Shown here: piece after piece, positions 20,701-21,880 of the stretch
Numbering within the stretch: position 1 is the stretch's first letter
How the letters are laid out: each line of letters opens with the position of its first letter
Source of the DNA: Phallusia fumigata
Taxonomy: Eukaryota > Chordata > Ascidiacea > Phlebobranchia > Ascidiidae
Reading direction: 5' to 3'
Assembly: GCA_008931825.1 (NCBI GenBank)
Contig: QXVZ01011120.1
Coordinates: 3,809 to 25,688, forward strand
Length of the DNA stretch: 21,880 nt
Made by a program: the position numbers and the translations under genes
Notes under the pieces: model-generated
What the model was told of the DNA's origin: nothing
Databases searched by the model: none
The model's input: the letters and a program-made list of their open reading frames with translations, nothing else

Positions 20701-21880
20701 ATTGTCTTACTCCTCAATACACAAGAAATACCGGTTCATGTCAGAGTCAGACGCAACAGAACAAAGTATAACACAACAAACCCTCTGTTTACACCAAGCG
20801 AAGCACAACAAAGCAAAGCCTTTGTTATATTAGTTTGGTGATTGATCTAGTACTATTGTGCCGCTATATTTTTTTTAGTGTAGTAAACTTGATTCAACTC
20901 TTATGCCAGGGTGGGCAAACTATGGTCATGGACCAGAAGCCTTATGTTAAAACCAACTCTGGCAATAATTTTTTTTTTCTATTTGCTAAGGCCTTTAAGC
21001 ATGTGTCATAAGTTTAGTAGTTGTCCCACACTCTATGGNCATGGACCAGAAGCCTTATGTTAAAACCAACTCTGGCAATAATTTTTTTTTTCTATTTGCT
21101 AAGGCCTTTAAGCATGTGTCATAAGTTTAGTAGTTGTCCCACACTCTATGGACTGCCAGACAAGTTTAAAAATTTTGGCCTTGGTTTAGACCAGTGTTTC
21201 TCAAACGTTTTTTGCCCAAGGACCACTTCATCTTCAAATATTTTTCTGTGGACCACCAAACAGAATTTCTCTCTGACATGCTCACAAAACAGGCGATTTT
21301 ATAAACCCGTGCCTAGATTAAGTCATGTTTTCGCGAATCACTATGAGGAGATGACAGATCACGCTTTGAGAATCACTTGTTTAGACACATGATTTTTGTA
21401 CAAATGTATAATTCATCACATCACACCATACTTAACCTGTCTAATATAAGCTATTACCTTGCTAATCCCACAAGGTTGAGAAATCTGGTGCAATGCTGCT
21501 TCGATTAAATTGAATCCTGTATTTACGGCATCTCAACATTCACATTTGACTAAACTATTATTACCTGCCATTGTTAGGTAGCAAAAACTTTAAAGTATGC
21601 CTTGACCACACTCACACGCTAAGCAAATCTCACCAATTCCCACAGTGCTCATTTTGTATTATGTAAAAAAAGCCTCAAAATTAACTACTACAATTTAGAA
21701 TGTGTTTTGATTTTGACTTGGGATATTAAATCACAGCCCTTTTTATCCACTCTTAGAAATTGGTAGCTGTTTATGGGTGTCATTTTGTTTATTACATTTC
21801 TGATCAAAAAATTTCAGCCGTTCATATGAACATTGGCCGTCAGAAAGGCCGACAGTGCAACCAGCTGACTTGGCAAGATC
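17707..21880 (+). CDS. Inhibitor of apoptosis protein with BIR domains (3' end beyond window)
   Basis: Exons 17707-17738, 18111-18287, 18461-18573, 18643-18704, 19044-19131, 19564-19637, 20014-20096 and 21818 onward join in phase and encode the first 230 residues, counted from ATG 17707. Residues 29-94 form BIR1: FKESYRLSTF, then LASAGFFWTG, then a C68-x2-C71 pair, W78 and AKW. Residues about 100-195 are a Ser/Pro/Gln/Asn-rich linker. From about 200 a second BIR begins (LRKESER, then NRSYEHWP and PADLAR) and is cut by the window edge. BIR domains bind zinc and, in IAPs, hold caspases or IAP-binding motif peptides; more BIRs or a RING finger may follow. D82 and W89 match the acidic residue and tryptophan of the peptide groove (XIAP E314 and W323). 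The exon 17707-17738 has a weak donor (GTTCGC) and is the least certain part. Confidence 0.82.
18163..18533 (+). other. BIR1 domain with displaced histidine (spans one intron)
   Basis: Zinc ligands read C-x2-C-x18-H-x3-C (codons at 18280, 18462, 18519 and 18531), whereas BIR domains normally read C-x2-C-x16-H-x6-C. The usual HAKW is AAKW here, and a histidine follows that tryptophan. The invariant Arg, the GFFWTG turn and the D-x-V before CF are kept. An intron interrupts the domain between the two N-terminal cysteines. Confidence 0.8.
18574..18642 (+). other. 69-nt stop-free intron in the IAP gene
   Basis: The intron runs from GTAAAA to TTTTGTAAAG. It has a length divisible by three and no in-frame stop, so retention would add 23 residues (GKKPKSYNNNNYYNS and on) to the linker after BIR1. 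Confidence 0.55.
20192..20430. repeat. Left copy of a divergent duplicated block with an ORF
   Basis: This 239-bp block ends at the N (20431) and is repeated as 20432-20680. After a TTATTAG acceptor (ends 20234) an open frame reads PHFPPNRKLVLTLKTILYCH and continues past YPKMLLQLTNLGL to VCQNCDIDDNP. Its phase 0 would accept the IAP exon ending at 19637, so it could be an alternative exon. The antisense frame is open too, so the coding strand is not settled. Protein family unknown. Confidence 0.5.
20432..20680. repeat. Right copy of the divergent block
   Basis: This copy matches 20192-20430 from its first base, with roughly 14 per cent differences in the open part, insertions of 2, 3 and 5 bp, and almost no change in the first 39 bp. 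The 5-bp insertion near 20645 shifts the frame relative to the left copy. Beyond the copy, the left-copy frame is open up to a TGA at about 20838. Confidence 0.65.
20927..21151. repeat. 112-bp exact duplication flanking N 21039
   Basis: 20927-21038 and 21040-21151 are identical from CATGGACCAGAAGCC to CACACTCTATGG, with a single N between. Exact identity directly against an N points to an unmerged contig overlap and not a biological tandem repeat. The unit starts just after CAGGGTGGGCAAACTATGG (20907), which resembles another hAT-type end. Confidence 0.85.
21184..21386. mobile_element. hAT-type MITE with 8-bp target-site duplication
   Basis: The element 21192-21378 (187 bp) starts CAGTGTTTCTCAAA and ends TTTGAGAATCACTT, inverted ends matching at 12 of 14 positions. 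GTTTAGAC flanks it on both sides (21184-21191 and 21379-21386), the 8-bp duplication typical of hAT transposition. It encodes no transposase, so it is non-autonomous. It lies in the IAP intron between 20097 and 21817. Confidence 0.85.

Overview
This is eukaryotic, animal-type DNA: AT-rich, with short coding exons joined at GT-AG boundaries, long non-coding stretches, scattered non-autonomous transposons, and a gene with baculoviral IAP repeat (BIR) domains. Compact introns (about 67-950 bp), AT-richness and splice acceptors placed just before start codons resemble ascidian tunicates such as Ciona. The species is an inference, not a reading. The ORFs of a simple six-frame scan are mostly chance, because the real genes are split into small exons.

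Layout. (1) 1-200: first coding exon of a minus-strand gene that leaves the window on the left, with a TATA-like element behind it. (2) 200-7600: largely non-coding. It holds a duplicated 105-bp segment, a 75-bp perfect-ended hairpin, a 200-bp foldback element made of GTAATT-type repeats, two RFX-type X-boxes, low-complexity tandem repeats, and one candidate terminal exon (2508-2607). (3) 7656-14786: a plus-strand gene rebuilt here as 17 exons whose phases agree end to end (508 codons). It predicts a single-pass membrane protein with a signal peptide and a basic cytoplasmic tail; I do not recognise the family. (4) 15440-15785: two tandem arrays (about 40-bp and 9-bp units) between genes. (5) 15924-17714: a four-exon ORF with an N-terminal Cys/His cluster and a helical body, not recognised. 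(6) 17707-21880: an inhibitor-of-apoptosis (IAP) gene with a complete but unusual BIR1, a disordered linker and the start of BIR2, cut by the right edge.

Genes 5 and 6 overlap by 8 bp. They can be read as one gene through a 67-nt intron (phases agree), or as two cistrons with a splice acceptor directly before the second ATG, as in tunicate operons resolved by spliced-leader trans-splicing. RNA ends would decide.

The three ambiguous bases (12101, 20431, 21039) each sit between two copies of the same sequence. This looks like unmerged contig overlaps in the assembly. At 20431 the copies differ by roughly 14 per cent and carry an open reading frame, so that block is either two divergent alleles or two paralogous exons.
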